Assembly (NCBI RefSeq): GCF_014837235.1
Contig: NZ_JACYFT010000001.1
Span: 62,001 to 126,000 of the forward strand
From: Limnohabitans radicicola
GTDB taxonomy: Bacteria > Pseudomonadota > Gammaproteobacteria > Burkholderiales > Burkholderiaceae_C
Length of the DNA stretch: 64,000 nt
Reading direction: 5' to 3'
Positions 31,591 through 40,687 of this stretch are shown here, in pieces. The notes below the pieces were generated by a model. The model ran no database searches, was not told the origin of the DNA, and was given only the letters and a program-made list of their open reading frames with translations. Positions within the stretch are counted from its first letter, which is position 1. Every line of letters starts with the position of its first letter. The translations under genes were made by a program, and so were the position numbers.

Positions 31591-32592
31591 TCAGGCGGGC
31601 ACTTCGGCCCCACGCGCCAGCGCCTCGCGGGCCTGCTGCCAGACCTCACGCGGGGGCAAAGGCTTGAGCTTGTGGTTGCTCCAGACCTGACGCCACAAAC
31701 GACCACCCCGCTGACCGTGGTACAGACCCAGCATGTGGCGGGCAATCGCGTACCATGGGCAACCGTCTTCGGCAAAGGCGCGCTCCATGTAGGCCACCAT
31801 GGCCTCCTCCACCGCTTCGCGGCTAGGCACCTCGTGCGTGTCGCCATAAAACTCGGCGTCCCAGGTGCTCAGCAGCCAGGGGTTGTAATAGGCCTCGCGC
31901 CCAACCATCACGCCGTCGGCGTGCTGCAAATGGGCAGCGATTTCTTCGTTGGTCTTGATGCCGCCGTTCACGGCGATCAGCAAACCCGGAAAGTCTTTTT
32001 TGAGCTGGTAAGCCAGCTCGTAGCGCAGCGGCGGGATTTCGCGGTTCTCCTTTGGGGAAAGCCCGTCGAGCCAGGCGTTGCGGGCATGCACGATGAACAC
32101 CCTGCAACCAGCCTCGCTCACCGTGCCCACAAAGTCACGCACAAAGTCGTAGCTTTCGATCTTGTCGATGCCAATGCGGTGCTTCACGGTCACGGGCACA
32201 TCGACCACATCGAGCATGGCCTTGACGCCATCGGCCACCGTGCGCGGCTCGTTCATCAGACATGCCCCAAAAGCCCCGCGCTGCACACGGTCACTGGGGC
32301 AGCCGCAGTTGAGGTTGATCTCGTCGTAACCCCACTCTTGCCCCAGCTTGGCCGCGTGGGCCAAGTCGGCGGCATCGCTGCCGCCCAGTTGCAGGGCCAC
32401 GGGGTGCTCTTCGGCATTGAAACGCAAATGCCGCTGCACGCTGCCGTGGCGCAACGCCCCTGTGGTCACCATCTCGGTGTACAAAAGCGTATGCTGGGTC
32501 AGCAGGCGATGGAAATACCGACAGTGGCGGTCGGTCCAGTCCATCATGGGCGCCACGGACAGGCGCCAGCGTTGGGCATCGGGAAATTGCAT
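31591..32592 (-). CDS. dusA: tRNA-dihydrouridine synthase A
   Basis: FMN enzyme that reduces uridines 20/20a in the tRNA D-loop. 333 residues. N-terminal SVAPMMDWTDRHCRYF is the DusA signature. The active-site region LNCGCPSDRVQ (about 97-107, with the proton-donor Cys after NCGCP) and HARNAWLDGLSPKENR are both present. It is convergent with the GntR gene (5 bp apart) and divergent from nfeD. Confidence 0.96.
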   Translation of the reverse strand: MQFPDAQRWRLSVAPMMDWTDRHCRYFHRLLTQHTLLYTEMVTTGALRHGSVQRHLRFNAEEHPVALQLGGSDAADLAHAAKLGQEWGYDEINLNCGCPSDRVQRGAFGACLMNEPRTVADGVKAMLDVVDVPVTVKHRIGIDKIESYDFVRDFVGTVSEAGCRVFIVHARNAWLDGLSPKENREIPPLRYELAYQLKKDFPGLLIAVNGGIKTNEEIAAHLQHADGVMVGREAYYNPWLLSTWDAEFYGDTHEVPSREAVEEAMVAYMERAFAEDGCPWYAIARHMLGLYHGQRGGRLWRQVWSNHKLKPLPPREVWQQAREALARGAEVPA

Positions 32593-32689
32593 GGGGCCTG
32601 ATTATCCCTGCCGAGACCCGGGCAAGTTGTGGCCCTGAGCAAACAAAAGGTAACATGGGCCACGATGCGCTCAACCCCGGAGAATGCAA

Positions 32690-33112
32690 ATGAACGAAAC
32701 AACGATTTGGTGGATCCTGACCGGCGTGCTGGTGGCGATAGAGCTGATGTCGGGCACGTTTTACCTGCTCATGCTGGCCATCGGGGCCGCTGCCGCGGCG
32801 CTCGTGGCACTGGCGGGCGCCGGGCTCTCTGGTCAGCTGGTGACTGCAGCAGTGGTGGGCGGTCTGGCGGTGATCCTCTGGGGTCGCTACCGCCAGCGGC
32901 AACACCCCGCCGACCCGGCCAATGCGCAGGACCTGCATCTGGACATCGGTGAAACCGTGCAGGTCCAGGCCTGGGATGCCGAAGGCACCACACGGGTCAA
33001 ACACCGGGGGGCCTTGTGGGCAGCGATCAGCGCCCCCGGTGCGAAGCCCGAACCGGGCTTGCACCGCATTGAGGCCGTGGTCGGCAGCCGACTGGTGCTC
33101 CACAAAATCTGA
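32690..33112 (+). CDS. NfeD-family membrane protein
   Basis: 140 residues. Two or three membrane segments in the first ~65 residues (WWILTGVLVAIELMSGTFYLLML, then AAAALVALAGAGL) and a soluble C-terminal OB-like domain (GETVQVQAWDAEGTTRV). It is a short NfeD without the protease domain, paired with an SPFH gene 32 bp downstream, the usual partnership in membrane microdomains. ATG 32690 was chosen because GGAG (32679-32682) is 7 bp before it; ATG 32684 leaves only 1 bp. Confidence 0.88.
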   Translation: MNETTIWWILTGVLVAIELMSGTFYLLMLAIGAAAAALVALAGAGLSGQLVTAAVVGGLAVILWGRYRQRQHPADPANAQDLHLDIGETVQVQAWDAEGTTRVKHRGALWAAISAPGAKPEPGLHRIEAVVGSRLVLHKI

Positions 33113-33144
33113 CATCCAAGCCACATTCAAAAGGGAGAATCTTC

Positions 33145-34065
33145 ATGGAAATCGCACTCGTTTTGCTGGCCATCGCGGTCTTGTTCATCATCAAGACCGT
33201 CAAGGTCGTGCCCCAGCAGCATGCCTGGGTGGTGGAACGGCTGGGCAAGTACCACGCCAGCCTCACCCCGGGCTTGAACTTTGTGGTGCCCTTCATCGAC
33301 AACGTGATCCAGAAGCACAGCCTCAAAGAGATCCCGCTCGACGTGCCCAGTCAAATTTGCATCACCCGCGACAACACGCAGTTGCAAGTGGACGGCATCT
33401 TGTACTTCCAGGTGACCGATCCCAAGCTGGCCAGCTACGGCTCGTCCAACTACATCGTGGCCGTGACGCAGCTTGCGCAGACCAGCCTGCGCAGCGTGAT
33501 TGGCAAGCTGGAGCTGGACAAGACCTTTGAGGAGCGCGACATCATCAATGCACAGGTCGTGGCTGCCATCGACGAAGCCGCGCTCAACTGGGGCGTGAAG
33601 GTGCTGCGTTACGAAATCAAGGACCTGACACCACCCAGCGAAATCCTGCACGCCATGCAGTCACAGATCACCGCCGAGCGCGAAAAACGCGCCCTGATCG
33701 CGGCATCGGAAGGCCGACGCCAGGAACAGATCAACATCGCCACCGGGGAACGTGAGGCCTTCATTGCCCGATCGGAGGGCGAGAAGCAGGCTGTCATCAA
33801 CAAGGCGCAAGGCGAAGCCGCGTCCATCACCGCCGTGGCCGAGGCCACGGCCCTGGCGATCGAGCGGATCGCACAAGCCATCCGCCAACCCGGCGGTGAG
33901 CAAGCCGTGCAGCTCAAAGTGGCCGAGCAGGCTGTGCAGGCCTACGGCAAAGTCGCACAAGACGCCAAGACCACGCTGATCGTGCCAGGGAACATGACCG
34001 AGGTGTCCGGGCTGATCGCGTCGGCCATGCAGATGGTGGGCACAGGCAAGTCATCCGGGCACTGA
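33145..34065 (+). CDS. SPFH/stomatin-like membrane protein (QmcA type)
   Basis: 306 residues. N-terminal membrane anchor (IALVLLAIAVLFII), then the SPFH/band-7 domain (VVPQQHAWVVERLGKYH onward, about 25-190), and an Ala/Glu-rich coiled-coil tail (EKRALIAASEGRRQEQ, about 180-260). Expected to oligomerise at the inner membrane with the NfeD partner encoded upstream. It resembles E. coli QmcA/YbbK and paraslipins. The precise role is unknown even in studied members. Confidence 0.92.
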   Translation: MEIALVLLAIAVLFIIKTVKVVPQQHAWVVERLGKYHASLTPGLNFVVPFIDNVIQKHSLKEIPLDVPSQICITRDNTQLQVDGILYFQVTDPKLASYGSSNYIVAVTQLAQTSLRSVIGKLELDKTFEERDIINAQVVAAIDEAALNWGVKVLRYEIKDLTPPSEILHAMQSQITAEREKRALIAASEGRRQEQINIATGEREAFIARSEGEKQAVINKAQGEAASITAVAEATALAIERIAQAIRQPGGEQAVQLKVAEQAVQAYGKVAQDAKTTLIVPGNMTEVSGLIASAMQMVGTGKSSGH

Positions 34066-34094
34066 ACCGCGCCCGCAGCGCAGGCAGAAGCAAA

Positions 34095-34118
34095 AAACCC
34101 GCCGAGGCGGGTTTTTTT
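34095..34118. terminator. bidirectional terminator between SPFH gene and phaB
   Basis: AAACCCGCC / GGCGGGTTT with a 2-base centre. A T-run on the + side and an A-run on the other side let it serve both convergent transcripts. Confidence 0.88.
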
Positions 34119-34159
34119 GTGGGCGCTGCCCAAACCGATGCGGCCCATGGGCCAGGGCA

Positions 34160-34897
34160 TCAGCCCATGTGCAGACCACCGTTGACCGAGAAGTCAGCGC
34201 CGGTGGCATAACCGCCCTCTTCGCTGGCCAACCAGGCCACGATGGAAGCGATTTCGCTGGGCTGACCCAGGCGCTTGACGGGCACGGTGGCCACGATCTT
34301 TTCGAGAACATCAGGACGGATGGCATTGACCATGTCGGTGCCGATGTAGCCCGGGCTCACGGTGTTCACAGTCACGCCCTTGGTGGCCATTTCCTGCGCC
34401 AGGGCCATCGAAAAGCCATGCATGCCGGCTTTGGCGGCCGAGTAGTTGGTTTGACCCGCCTGGCCTTTGTTGCCGTTGACCGACGAAATCTGGATGATGC
34501 GGCCCCAGCCTTTTTCCACCATGTCGGGCACGACCTGCTTGGTCACGTTGAACATGGAGTTCAGGTTGGTGTCGATCACGGCATCCCAATCCTCGCGCGT
34601 CATCTTCAGGAACACCCGGTCCTTGGTGATGCCGGCGTTATTGACCAGCACATCGATCACACCATGCTCTTCCTTGGCTTTGGTGAAAGCCGCGACGGTG
34701 GAATCCCAATCGGCCACATTGCCCACCGAAGCGTAGAACGTGTAACCCAGGGCTTTTTGCTCATCCAGCCATTTGGTGAAGTCACGGGTCGGACCGCAAC
34801 CGGCGATGACTTTGAAACCTTCCTTGTGAAGGCGCTGGCAAATTGCGGTACCGATACCGCCCATGCCACCGGTGACGTAAGCTACTTTTTGACTCAT
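34160..34897 (-). CDS. phaB: acetoacetyl-CoA reductase
   Basis: NADPH-dependent reductase making (R)-3-hydroxybutyryl-CoA for PHB synthesis. 245-residue SDR: cofactor motif TGGMGGIG at 7-14, catalytic Ser in QISSVNG, and YSAAKAG with Tyr and Lys (about 152-158). The C-terminal region (FSVNGGLHMG) is the PhaB ending. It lies 119 bp after phaA on the same strand. The 3' neighbour is a bidirectional terminator. Confidence 0.96.
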   Translation of the reverse strand: MSQKVAYVTGGMGGIGTAICQRLHKEGFKVIAGCGPTRDFTKWLDEQKALGYTFYASVGNVADWDSTVAAFTKAKEEHGVIDVLVNNAGITKDRVFLKMTREDWDAVIDTNLNSMFNVTKQVVPDMVEKGWGRIIQISSVNGNKGQAGQTNYSAAKAGMHGFSMALAQEMATKGVTVNTVSPGYIGTDMVNAIRPDVLEKIVATVPVKRLGQPSEIASIVAWLASEEGGYATGADFSVNGGLHMG

Positions 34898-35016
34898 GGT
34901 TGTCTCCTGTTATGAGTGAAATGAAAAAGGATGAAAGGTGATCCGCCCGTGATTCTTGGCTGCCCTTATACGGCTGGGCAGTGCGCCAGGGCACACCAGA
35001 CAGACACCTTGGGATT

Positions 35017-36198
35017 TCAGACGCGTTCGACCGCCAGCGACACGCCCATGCCACCACCGATGCACAGCGCGGCCAGACCCTTGTTGACCTGACGGCGCTG
35101 CATTTCGTGCAGCAAGGTCACCAAAATGCGGCAACCGGACGCACCGATGGGGTGACCGATGGCGATGGCACCGCCATTGACGTTGACCTTGGCCGGATCG
35201 ATGTCCAGTGCCTTGTTAACAGCGCAGGCTTGCGCGGCAAAAGCTTCGTTGAGTTCAAACAGGTCCACGTCCTGAGCTTTCCAGCCCGCACGGGCCAGGG
35301 CCTTTTGTGATGCAGGCACCGGGCCCATGCCCATGTGGGCCGGGTCCAGACCGCTGGTGCCGAATGCGGCAATGCGAGCCAGCGGCTTGAGCCCAAGGGC
35401 AGCAGCCTTCTTGGCGCTCATGACCATCACGGCAGCGGCGCCGTCGTTGATGCCGGAGGCATTGCCAGCGGTCACACTGCCCGCTTTGTCAAACGCGGGG
35501 CGCAAACCAGCCAGCGCTTCGGCATTGGTTTTTTTGTTGATGAACTCGTCGGTGTTGAACACCAGCGGATCGCCCTTGCGCTGGGGGATCAGCACATCCA
35601 CGATCTCGTCCTTGAACTTGCCCGCATCCTGCGCGGCAGCGGCTTTTTGCTGACTGCCCAAAGCCAATGCGTCTTGCATGTCGCGGGTGATGCCGTGGGC
35701 TTTGGCCACGTTCTCGGCAGTGATGCCCATGTGGTACTGGTTGTACACGTCCCACAGACCGTCCACGATCATGGTGTCGGTCATCTTCCAGTCGCCCATG
35801 CGCTGGCCGTCGCGGCTGCCATTCAAGACATGCGGGCTGGCGCTCATGTTTTCCTGTCCACCGGCGATTACGATTTCACTGTCGCCCCAAGCCACCGCTT
35901 GTGCGGCCAGCATCACGGCTTTCAGCCCCGAGCCGCAGACCGCGTTGATGGTGAGGGCTGGGGTTTCCTTGGCCACACCAGCTTTCATCATGGCTTGGCG
36001 AGCCGGGTTCTGGCCCGCGCCTGCGGCCAGCACCTGGCCCATGATGACTTCACCGATGGCGTCAACGGGCAAACCGCTGCGCTCAAGCAAGCCCTTGATG
36101 ACGATGCTGCCCAGCTCTGTGGCAGGCGTCTTGGCCAGCGAGCCACCAAATTTGCCCACGGCGGTGCGGGCGGCTGAAACGATGACGATGTCTTCCAT
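35017..36198 (-). CDS. phaA: acetyl-CoA C-acetyltransferase (beta-ketothiolase)
   Basis: Condenses two acetyl-CoA to acetoacetyl-CoA, the first step of PHB synthesis. 393 residues. Nucleophile Cys88 in NAVCGSG; His in NGGAIAIGHPIGASG and a second Cys in CIGGGMG complete the active site. ATG 36198 was chosen for the GGAG 6 bp upstream. The open frame extends into phaC without support. It lies 23 bp after phaC. Confidence 0.97.
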   Translation of the reverse strand: MEDIVIVSAARTAVGKFGGSLAKTPATELGSIVIKGLLERSGLPVDAIGEVIMGQVLAAGAGQNPARQAMMKAGVAKETPALTINAVCGSGLKAVMLAAQAVAWGDSEIVIAGGQENMSASPHVLNGSRDGQRMGDWKMTDTMIVDGLWDVYNQYHMGITAENVAKAHGITRDMQDALALGSQQKAAAAQDAGKFKDEIVDVLIPQRKGDPLVFNTDEFINKKTNAEALAGLRPAFDKAGSVTAGNASGINDGAAAVMVMSAKKAAALGLKPLARIAAFGTSGLDPAHMGMGPVPASQKALARAGWKAQDVDLFELNEAFAAQACAVNKALDIDPAKVNVNGGAIAIGHPIGASGCRILVTLLHEMQRRQVNKGLAALCIGGGMGVSLAVERV

Positions 36199-36221
36199 TT
36201 TTGTCTCCAATAAAAAATCAA

Positions 36222-37940
36222 TCAGGCCTTGGCCTTCACATAGCGGCCAGGGGCCGCCTCGATGGTTTTGAACTTGCTGCCCTTGCCATAGGTCTTGGGT
36301 GCAGGAACTTGCTTGCCCGCATGGGTTTTGAGCCAGCTGGACCAGTCGGTCCACCAGCTGCCGGGCATTTCCTTGGCACCGGCGATCCATGCATCCACAT
36401 CGGCCGGGAACTTGCCGTCCTCGCGCAACCAGTGGCTGCGCTTTTTGGCAGCGGGTGGGTTGATCACGCCTGCAATGTGGCCCGAGGCGCCCATGACGAA
36501 ACGCTTCTTGCCTGGCAACACTTGCGTGCTGGCGTAGGCGCCACCAATGGGCACGATGTGGTCTTCGCGTGAACCGTAAACGTACACCGGCAAGTCCAGT
36601 TTGCGCAGGTCGATGGCTTCGCCGCAGACCTTGACCTTGCCGGGCTTGACCAGGTTGTTTTCCAGGTAGGTGTTGCGCAAGTACCAGGCATAGAAGGGCC
36701 CGGGCAGATTGGTCGAGTCGCTGTTCCAGTACAGCAGGTCAAAAGGCGGCGGTGTTTCGCCTTTGAGGTAGTTGCCCACCACATAGTTCCAGACCAGGTC
36801 GTTCGGGCGCAGGAAGCTGAAGGTGGACGCCAGGTCCTGCCCTTTGAGGAGGCCGCCTTGGCCCATCTGCATTTCACGGAATTTGACGAAGTTCTCGTCA
36901 ATGAACACGTCCAGGATACCGGTGTCGGTGAAGTTGATCAGGGTGGTCAGGAACGTGGCACTGGCCACGGGTTTCTCGCCACGTGCGGCCAGTACAGCCA
37001 GGGCCGTCGAGAGGATGGTGCCCCCCACGCAGAAACCCAAAGCGTTGATCTTGGGCGCGCCGGTGATATCCTGCACGGTGTGGATGGCCTGGATGGCGGC
37101 CTGCTCAATGTAGTCGTCCCAAGTCTTGTCCTTCATTGACTCGTCGGGGTTGCGCCAGCTCACCACGAAGGTGCGGTGACCTTGGCTCACGGCATAGCGG
37201 ATCAGCGAGTTTTCAGGCTGCAGGTCGAGGATGTAGAACTTGTTGATGCAAGGCGGTACCAGCAGGAACGGCTTCTCGTAGACCTTGGCCGTGAGGGGCT
37301 TGTATTCGATGAGCTGGAAAAATTCGTTCTCGAAGACCACCGCGCCTTCGGTGGTGGCCACGTTCTTGCCGACCTCGAACAGGCTCTCGTCGGTCATCGA
37401 GACATGGCCTTGCTGCATGTCGTGCATCAGGTTCTGCACGCCTTTGGCGATGCTCTCGCCCTGGGTCTCGACAGCCTTTTTTTGGGCTTCGGCATTGAAA
37501 GCCAGGAAATTGCTCGGTGCGGCCGCAGCCACCCATTGTTCCACAGCAAAGCGGATGCGGGTGCGTGTCTTGGCGTCGGCATCGACCGCATCGGCCAGGC
37601 CCATCAGTGTGCGGGCATTGAGCAGGTAGGTGGCGGCATTGAAGGCGGCGACCGGGTTGGCAGACCAGGCTTCAGAAGAGAAACGGCGGTCCTTGACTTG
37701 CAGGCTGTTGTGCAGGCTCTGGTTCCAGATCTCCGAAGCATCCTTGAAATACTGACCTTGCAGGGCCTGCAATTTGTCTGGATGGAACTTCAGGGCAGGC
37801 ATGGCGGGCGCACCTTCGGGCTGAAGACCGCCCAGGTCCATGGTCTGGAAGCTCTCCATGGCCTTGCCCCAGCTTTGGGCCAGGCTCTGTTGAAAAGTTT
37901 CGCCCATCTGGGTCCAAAACTTGGGGGATGCGTCCATCAT
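36222..37940 (-). CDS. phaC: class I poly(3-hydroxyalkanoate) polymerase
   Basis: Polymerises hydroxybutyryl-CoA at the granule surface. 572 residues, the class I length. Nucleophile Cys304 in the PhaC box GFCVGG. The N-terminal ~190 residues are the variable domain for dimer and granule contact. The catalytic Asp (YGSREDHIVP) and His (GASGHIAGVINPP) follow. A GGAG is 8 bp before the ATG at 37940. First gene of phaC-phaA-phaB. A perfect 15-bp palindrome lies 46 bp upstream (37987-38001). Confidence 0.97.
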   Translation of the reverse strand: MMDASPKFWTQMGETFQQSLAQSWGKAMESFQTMDLGGLQPEGAPAMPALKFHPDKLQALQGQYFKDASEIWNQSLHNSLQVKDRRFSSEAWSANPVAAFNAATYLLNARTLMGLADAVDADAKTRTRIRFAVEQWVAAAAPSNFLAFNAEAQKKAVETQGESIAKGVQNLMHDMQQGHVSMTDESLFEVGKNVATTEGAVVFENEFFQLIEYKPLTAKVYEKPFLLVPPCINKFYILDLQPENSLIRYAVSQGHRTFVVSWRNPDESMKDKTWDDYIEQAAIQAIHTVQDITGAPKINALGFCVGGTILSTALAVLAARGEKPVASATFLTTLINFTDTGILDVFIDENFVKFREMQMGQGGLLKGQDLASTFSFLRPNDLVWNYVVGNYLKGETPPPFDLLYWNSDSTNLPGPFYAWYLRNTYLENNLVKPGKVKVCGEAIDLRKLDLPVYVYGSREDHIVPIGGAYASTQVLPGKKRFVMGASGHIAGVINPPAAKKRSHWLREDGKFPADVDAWIAGAKEMPGSWWTDWSSWLKTHAGKQVPAPKTYGKGSKFKTIEAAPGRYVKAKA

Positions 37941-37986
37941 CAGACTGTCTCCTGTTATTGATCACCGTGGCTGTTTTCAGCCATGG

Positions 37987-38001
37987 ATTGACAGTGTCAA
38001 T
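37987..38001. promoter_or_regulatory. 15-bp perfect palindrome upstream of phaC
   Basis: ATTGACAGTGTCAAT, symmetric about position 37994, in the divergent gap between phaC and a small membrane-protein gene. It contains TTGACA in both directions, so it could be overlapping -35 elements, an operator or both. Confidence 0.5.
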
Positions 38002-38052
38002 GCTTTCATTGTCACCAAAATTACAATCCATTTGAAACTTGAAAAGAAAAAA

Positions 38053-38358
38053 ATGTACTTGATCGTGATTGCATGGCTTTATGTGGTGCTGATGATGGCG
38101 GTGGCTGAGGCGTTCAGCACGCAAGGCTCCTTGCTGGGGGCGGTCATCACCTTCCTGCTCTACGGGTTGCTGCCTCTGAGCCTGGTGATCTACATCATGA
38201 ACACGCCGCAGCGCAAAGCCCGGCTCAAGGCCGAAGAGGCACTTCAGGCTCAAAGTGCGCAAGCACCGCCCGTTTCAACGGTCCAGCCAGATGCAGGCGG
38301 CCATGCGCCCGGTCGCGCCCAGGATGCGGCTGTCGCGCCGGTGCGAAAAGAACCTTGA
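38053..38358 (+). CDS. small inner-membrane protein of unknown function
   Basis: 101 residues. Two hydrophobic segments (YLIVIAWLYVVLMMAV at about 2-17 and LGAVITFLLYGLLPLSLVIYI at about 28-48), then a charged, Ala/Gln/Pro-rich cytoplasmic tail. Start MYLIVIAW at 38053; the frame is open upstream to 37921 over the phaC start without support. Its last 84 bases overlap the end of pgeF on the opposite strand. Divergent from phaC. Function unknown. Confidence 0.72.
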   Translation: MYLIVIAWLYVVLMMAVAEAFSTQGSLLGAVITFLLYGLLPLSLVIYIMNTPQRKARLKAEEALQAQSAQAPPVSTVQPDAGGHAPGRAQDAAVAPVRKEP

Positions 38359-39039
38359 GGGGTGGCCCACCGTGCACCAGCCGGGTTGGCTGTCGTTGCC
38401 GCTGAGCTGACCAATGCCCAATTGCTGCAAGCGCCAGCGCGCCAAACCGGCCAGATCGGCCAGGAACCGCCCCTGCGGCCGGCGCTTGAAATGCGCGGCC
38501 AGGTCCAGGCCGTCCTGCACAAAAGCATCACGCACCTCGGGCCCGACTTCAAAGGCCTGAGGACCGATGCAAGGGCCCAACCAGGCCCGCGTGTGTGCAG
38601 CGTGCGCCCCGTGGGCCTGCAACTGCTGCCACAAGGACTCCAGCACCCCCTGCCCTTGCTGTCCAGCCAGCCCACGCCAGCCTGCATGGGCGGCAGCCAC
38701 CCACTGACCACCGTCATCGCACAGCAACACGGGCAGACAGTCGGCCACCATCGCGGTGCAGGCGACACCGGGCTGTTGCGTCCAGCAGGCATCGGCCTGC
38801 AGCCCATTGGGCGTGTCCTGGGTCAGCGCGAGGACGTGCACGCCGTGAACCTGCTCCATGAACACGGGGCGCGCAGCCAGGGTATGCGCGAGCAATTGCC
38901 GGTTGCGCGCCACCGCTTGCGGATCGTCGCCCACATGGTTGCCGAGGTTCATGGCATCCCAGGGGGCAGCAGACACCCCACCCGAGCGTTCGGTCATGCA
39001 GGCGTTGACACCAGGAATAGAGGGCCAGTCGAGGCGCAT
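38275..39039 (-). CDS. pgeF: peptidoglycan editing factor PgeF (multicopper polyphenol oxidase family)
   Basis: 254 residues of the YfiH/LACC1 family, a single-domain enzyme with a metal-binding His/Cys/His site: MEQVHGV (about 61), ADCLPVLL (about 99-106) and AAHAGWRG (about 115-122). In E. coli the family removes wrongly inserted L-Ser from peptidoglycan precursors. The annotation is by motif. It overlaps convergently with the small membrane-protein gene at its 3' end. Confidence 0.93.
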   Translation of the reverse strand: MRLDWPSIPGVNACMTERSGGVSAAPWDAMNLGNHVGDDPQAVARNRQLLAHTLAARPVFMEQVHGVHVLALTQDTPNGLQADACWTQQPGVACTAMVADCLPVLLCDDGGQWVAAAHAGWRGLAGQQGQGVLESLWQQLQAHGAHAAHTRAWLGPCIGPQAFEVGPEVRDAFVQDGLDLAAHFKRRPQGRFLADLAGLARWRLQQLGIGQLSGNDSQPGWCTVGHPSRFFSHRRDSRILGATGRMAACIWLDR

Positions 39040-39146
39040 TCAGGTTCAGAAAAGGGCGGATGCCCCATTGGCACCCCGGACCTGGAGCATAAGCGCGTTT
39101 GAGCCCGTCAGGCGTGCAGCGGCATGCTTTGTTGTCTAATTCGTTC

Positions 39147-39908
39147 ATGCACGACAGCAGGCCTTCGCCCCCTCTGACCTGGCTTGAACCCGGTCTGCCT
39201 TTCCCGCCTGTCTCACAAGCCTGGGGGCCTGGCAGCGAAGCGCCTGGGCTGCTGGCAGCTGGCGATCACTTGGACGCTGCGATGCTGGTTCAAGCCTACC
39301 GGCAGGGCATCTTCCCCTGGTTCAGCACGGGGCAGCCTGTGCTGTGGTGGAGCCCCGATCCGCGCATGGTGTTGCCGGTGAGCGCCTTCAAACTGCACAG
39401 GTCGCTGCGTCAGACCCTCAAGCACTGGACTATGACGCCAGGCGTGGAGATGGTTTTTGACCGAGACTTTGCGCAAGTCATCACCCGATGCGGCCAAGCG
39501 CCCCGCCCCGGCCAAACAGGCACCTGGATCGTGCCCGGCATCGTCGATGCCTACACCCAGCTGCACCGCATGGGCCTGGCCCACAGCGCCGAAATTTGGC
39601 AAGACGGTCAACTGGTGGCGGGTCTCTATTTCGTGAGCTTGGGCCACACCGTGTTTGGCGAGTCGATGTTCACCACCGTGCGAGACGGCTCCAAAATGGC
39701 GCTGGCCATGCTGGTGAGCGCTGCCAGACGCCACGGCGTTCAGATGATTGACTGCCAGCAAAATACGCGGCACCTGGCATCTTTGGGCGCGCATGAGATC
39801 CGCCGCGAGGACTTTGTGCGCTGGGTGGCAGCCGAACAGGGCAAGCCTCCCATCTTGTGGGCAGATGAATCTTTATACTGGGACACATTGACCCGCCCTG
39901 CCCTGTGA
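39147..39908 (+). CDS. aat: leucyl/phenylalanyl-tRNA--protein transferase
   Basis: Adds Leu or Phe to proteins with N-terminal Lys or Arg, marking them for ClpS/ClpAP. 253 residues with the family stretches [21 protein letters not shown] (about 62-82, shown in the sequence as two blocks), [12 protein letters not shown] and FGESMF, then [15 protein letters not shown]. Start set at ATG 39147; no good ribosome site is visible and the frame is open to 39099. Its TGA overlaps the GTG start of bpt (GTGA at 39905-39908), so the two are translationally coupled. Confidence 0.94.
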   Translation: MHDSRPSPPLTWLEPGLPFPPVSQAWGPGSEAPGLLAAGDHLDAAMLVQAYRQGIFPWFSTGQPVLWWSPDPRMVLPVSAFKLHRSLRQTLKHWTMTPGVEMVFDRDFAQVITRCGQAPRPGQTGTWIVPGIVDAYTQLHRMGLAHSAEIWQDGQLVAGLYFVSLGHTVFGESMFTTVRDGSKMALAMLVSAARRHGVQMIDCQQNTRHLASLGAHEIRREDFVRWVAAEQGKPPILWADESLYWDTLTRPAL

Positions 39909-40627
39909 CCCTGCTTCAAGATCTCCCCCTCCAGGCGATTCAGTTCTATGCCACTGCGCCTTATGCCTGCAGCTACCTGCCGGAGCGTTCGGCGCGCTCC
40001 CAAGTGGCCACGCCCAGCCACTTGATCCAGAACGAGGCTTATTCGGACTTGGTGGCCAAGGGCTTTCGCCGCAGCGGCGTGTTCACCTACCGCCCCTACT
40101 GCGATGGCTGCCAAAGCTGCGTCCCTTTGCGGGTGGACGTGGCCCGCTTCCAGCCCACCCGCAGCCAACGGCGCGCGCAAGTGCGCCACGCCCAGCTGTC
40201 GGTGCGGGTGATGAACCTGCACTTTGATCCCCGACATTACGCGCTTTACCTGCGCTACCAGCATGGTCGCCATGAGGGTGGCGGCATGGACCAGGACAGT
40301 GTCGACCAGTACACCCAGTTCTTGCTGCAAAGCCGCGTCAACACACGGCTGGTCGAGTTTTCCGACCCCGTCACACACGACATCAAGATGGTGAGCATCG
40401 TGGACGTGCTCAACCACGGCATTTCGGCGGTCTACACCTTTTATGAACCGGGCGATGACGCCAGCTATGGCACCTATGGTGTCCTGTGGCAGATTCAGCA
40501 AGCGGCAGAACTGCAGCTGCCGCACGTTTACCTCGGTTACTGGATCGAACAGAGCCCCAAAATGAATTACAAGGTGAAATTCCAGCCCTGCGAATCACTC
40601 CGGGACGGGCAATGGACGCCTGTGTGA
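39905..40627 (+). CDS. bpt: aspartate/glutamate leucyltransferase Bpt
   Basis: Adds Leu to N-terminal Asp/Glu (and oxidised Met/Cys) for the N-degron pathway. 240 residues of the arginyl-transferase fold: [14 protein letters not shown] with the conserved Cys near 22, [16 protein letters not shown] (about 60-75, two Cys-x2-Cys pairs), and a GNAT-like C-terminal half ([24 protein letters not shown]). Starts GTG in a 4-base overlap with aat, giving the aat-bpt operon common in beta- and gammaproteobacteria. Confidence 0.95.
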   Translation: MTLLQDLPLQAIQFYATAPYACSYLPERSARSQVATPSHLIQNEAYSDLVAKGFRRSGVFTYRPYCDGCQSCVPLRVDVARFQPTRSQRRAQVRHAQLSVRVMNLHFDPRHYALYLRYQHGRHEGGGMDQDSVDQYTQFLLQSRVNTRLVEFSDPVTHDIKMVSIVDVLNHGISAVYTFYEPGDDASYGTYGVLWQIQQAAELQLPHVYLGYWIEQSPKMNYKVKFQPCESLRDGQWTPV

Positions 40628-40687
40628 GCCTGCACAGACGCCATTTCACAGCGTAAAATCAGTGTTTCGCTTTGTCATTGCAGTCCT

